A stretch of DNA of 64,000 nt, from positions 434,001 to 498,000 of the forward strand of contig NZ_KB899967.1 of the NCBI RefSeq assembly GCF_000378485.1, given 5' to 3'. The notes under the pieces are model-generated. The model saw only the letters and a program-made list of their open reading frames with translations. It was not told where the DNA came from and searched no databases. The stretch is from Flavobacterium rivuli WB 3.3-2 = DSM 21788 (GTDB taxonomy: Bacteria > Bacteroidota > Bacteroidia > Flavobacteriales > Flavobacteriaceae). The position numbers and the translations under genes were made by a program. Position 1 is the first letter of the stretch, and each line of letters begins with the position of its first letter. Of this stretch, positions 62,177-64,000 are shown in pieces.

Positions 62177-64000
62177 TTACACAATGGTTACTTCAACTGT
62201 GTTGCTATGTTCATCATATATCCTGAAGAAATAATTGCCCGGATCTAAATCCCTTGTAACATACGGATTGAAATTACCTAACATGCCATAGGCTGTAAAG
62301 TTTACACCATCAGTTGATATAAGCAAATGACCTGCGAGCTGTACATTTCTGGTAAAATAGATACTGGCACGACGGCCATTAACCACTATGGTATTAATTA
62401 CAAACCACGGAATTTCTACAGGTGGCAATACAGAAGCATATTGCACTTTTACAAGTTCGCATTTTGTTAGCTGGCCCGGTATATATTCAATAATCTTATT
62501 TACCAAATAATAATTGGATAGCTGCTCTATATAGTATAATTTTTTAAAATCGAACCCCGCTATATCAGTATCTTTAAACCAAAGCTTTGCAGTAACAATT
62601 ACTGCCTTTTGTAATATGTTTTGCAGGGGTTGGTAATAATCATTCACAATATCCTGAAAAGGTAATCCGTAGAAAGTTTCACGATAATAATTATTTACAG
62701 TATTTTCTATCTCAAATTTTTTACTATATATTTTTGCATTACCGTATGCGTTACGGCTTCGCATAAAATAATATCTTTTGTCCAAAGATTTATATGTTAC
62801 AACTGGCTCATCTGGAGATGGGTTCTCATTATATTCTTTCTCCCATACAGGATACACATTAGTACTTTCGTTTAAATATATCCTCCCCTCTTTATCAGGG
62901 CTATATATTTTTGACTTTATAGAATCTTTTGAATCCTGCAAGTTTACATTATCAACGGTTATAACTCCATCATTGTAACTTCCCTCCTTATCATTGTAAT
63001 TATAACGCAGCCAATTACGCTGGGCATAAGAACCACTAATATAATTTTCGGTAAGTTTATCTGAAAATTTACTACTCCAGTTAACTATCTCCGGAGTTTG
63101 CAGCTGCTCATGAAGTGTTAGAAATTCTATATCATTACCTACTTTTTTTGTGAACATGGTTAAAGCAAACCTGTGTACTATTTCAGAAATAAAATCTTTA
63201 ATTAGAAAGTCAGAAAGGGCTATACTAAAATCTACAAACAAAGGATCTATACGTACCAATGTAACCTCAAAGCCTTGAGGGATTGGCGCCAGCTGATACG
63301 ACCCGCTAAAAGCAGAACCGGTAACAGCTATGTTTATAGCTTCCAGACCATTTAACTGAAACGGTGCCGATCTTAATGTAGTTTCTACACCGTAAGGTAT
63401 TACATCTGCTTCAGCACCAAATATGGTAGCACCATTCTGTAATAACTGGTGTGTTGTAAATGAAGCTAACGGGTTACGGCCCCCGGCATTTTTGCCAATG
63501 GCAATTGCAGCATCTCTTTGTTGACCAAAATTATTAAAACCAAACAATGTGCATTTTATTTCAAGCTGATAGGTTGCATTTTCACGCATTGTCATATTAA
63601 TACCATCTACCTGGTACAGCTCATCGACCAATACAGAATTATAGTGAGCATGGTAAAAGTATCTACCGGTATCGCGCTGCAGGTATTGATCTACAAAACT
63701 ATAATCATTGCTATGTAAAAGCACATGGTTATCTACACCATCCCCGGTTGCAGGCAAACCTTTTGGATATGTCATCCATAAGTTTTTAAATGCTTCAGTA
63801 TCAAAAATGGCACCTGTTGGCTGAACACCGAAATTGTATTCTTCAAATATCTTTCGCCACAGCCATGCTACGTTTACAGATGGGACCAGGTAATCAATAT
63901 TAATTTCCGGCACTGTTATTTCGCTATCTATATTGGTTCGGCCAGTATCCCCGTTATAGTCTGCCAGTATGTAACGGTATGGTAATTCAGGATTTGCCCA
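62177..64000 (-). CDS. phage tail/baseplate-like protein, 5' end outside the window
   Basis: At least 607 residues, reading from the right edge (first codon at 64000, WANPELPYRYIL) to a stop at 62177; a GTG at 63913 is not the true start because the frame stays open. Blocks such as YYIEQLSNYYLVNKIIEYIP and QLTKCELVKVQYA near residue 510 resemble tail proteins of Bacteroidota prophages, and the last 80 residues look like an Ig/FN3-like beta domain (VVNGRRASIYFTRN). A virion tail or baseplate role is likely. Confidence 0.65.
   Translation of the reverse strand, partial: WANPELPYRYILADYNGDTGRTNIDSEITVPEINIDYLVPSVNVAWLWRKIFEEYNFGVQPTGAIFDTEAFKNLWMTYPKGLPATGDGVDNHVLLHSNDYSFVDQYLQRDTGRYFYHAHYNSVLVDELYQVDGINMTMRENATYQLEIKCTLFGFNNFGQQRDAAIAIGKNAGGRNPLASFTTHQLLQNGATIFGAEADVIPYGVETTLRSAPFQLNGLEAINIAVTGSAFSGSYQLAPIPQGFEVTLVRIDPLFVDFSIALSDFLIKDFISEIVHRFALTMFTKKVGNDIEFLTLHEQLQTPEIVNWSSKFSDKLTENYISGSYAQRNWLRYNYNDKEGSYNDGVITVDNVNLQDSKDSIKSKIYSPDKEGRIYLNESTNVYPVWEKEYNENPSPDEPVVTYKSLDKRYYFMRSRNAYGNAKIYSKKFEIENTVNNYYRETFYGLPFQDIVNDYYQPLQNILQKAVIVTAKLWFKDTDIAGFDFKKLYYIEQLSNYYLVNKIIEYIPGQLTKCELVKVQYASVLPPVEIPWFVINTIVVNGRRASIYFTRNVQLAGHLLISTDGVNFTAYGMLGNFNPYVTRDLDPGNYFFRIYDEHSNTVEVTIV

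Larger units (their letters stand above)
48683..64000. mobile_element. prophage, left part (right end outside the window)
   Basis: A tyrosine integrase directly after a tRNA-Phe gene is followed by genes on the minus strand with phage-like content: HTH protein, lysis genes (spanin-like, endolysin, holin), receptor-binding protein with SGNH domain, portal-like and capsid-like proteins, ClpP-type head protease and a tail-like protein. The left end is assumed to lie in the 3' end of the second tRNA-Phe. No right attachment site, terminase or tape measure is in the window. All structural genes face left, toward the integrase. Confidence 0.9.

Noticed and set aside
63913..63913. GTG at 63913 as the start of the tail-like gene
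   Set aside because: The frame stays open to the right edge with sequence of the same character, so the gene starts outside the window.

Overview
The window looks like a chromosomal segment of a member of the Flavobacteriaceae, most likely Flavobacterium or a close relative, carrying the left part of a prophage. Supporting signs are the Bacteroidota -7 promoter motif TAnnTTTG upstream of many genes, a PorT/SprT type IX secretion gene next to the menaquinone methyltransferase, a GYDIA-type GHMP kinase beside HMG-CoA reductase, a 2TM-domain gene before folA, and several TTG starts. No rRNA, CRISPR array, transposase or intact insertion sequence was seen.

Layout of the host part (1-48.7 kb). 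1-5.3 kb: the end of an unknown gene, 2TM protein and folA, two orphan small genes, a WG-repeat protein, then ubiE/menG and porT. 5.3-10.7 kb: an rRNA/tRNA methyltransferase divergent from an Omp85-type outer-membrane protein, then fbaA and accD. 10.7-13.1 kb: a variable patch with a long inverted repeat, a dispersed repeat, three small orphan genes and a pseudogene with a nonsense codon and a frameshift. 13.1-21.5 kb: a MacB-like permease divergent from purH, followed by the cell-shape cluster mreB-mreC-mreD-mrdA-rodA. 21.5-22.9 kb: repeats and two orphan genes, one like Imm33 immunity proteins. 22.9-32.3 kb: an oligopeptide-type ABC permease, a Prc protease, surE, a GNAT acetyltransferase, lpxB, an NlpC/P60 peptidase and comEC. 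32.3-38.0 kb: a minus-strand peptide-use operon (DPP4, two POT transporters, thioredoxin-like protein). 38.2-40.4 kb: degradative-type HMG-CoA reductase and a GHMP kinase. 40.8-48.5 kb: a minus-strand envelope operon (coaX, outer-membrane protein, TPR-like protein, lptC, small membrane protein, CNNM/CorC protein, PpiD-like isomerase).

48.55-64 kb: two identical tRNA-Phe(GAA) genes in tandem, then a tyrosine integrase and a minus-strand prophage module running off the window's right edge. Read in the direction of transcription (right to left) it holds a tail/baseplate-like protein, small accessory genes, a ClpP-type head protease fused to a coiled-coil scaffold-like tail, the putative major capsid protein, two head or tail proteins, a portal-like protein, a connector-like protein, a large receptor-binding protein with an SGNH esterase domain, a membrane protein, a holin, an endolysin and a spanin-like protein. 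No terminase, tape measure or replication gene is visible, so the prophage continues beyond 64,000 and its right attachment site cannot be seen.

The most interesting unexplained structures are: nested palindromic repeats sitting at convergent gene ends (21.9 and 40.6 kb); a possible ~65-nt plus-strand RNA with its own promoter motif and terminator inside the lysis cassette (51.56-51.63 kb); an integrase in which the HxxR box reads YALK; an AccD with no zinc-ribbon cysteines; and an unusual order of the prophage head genes.
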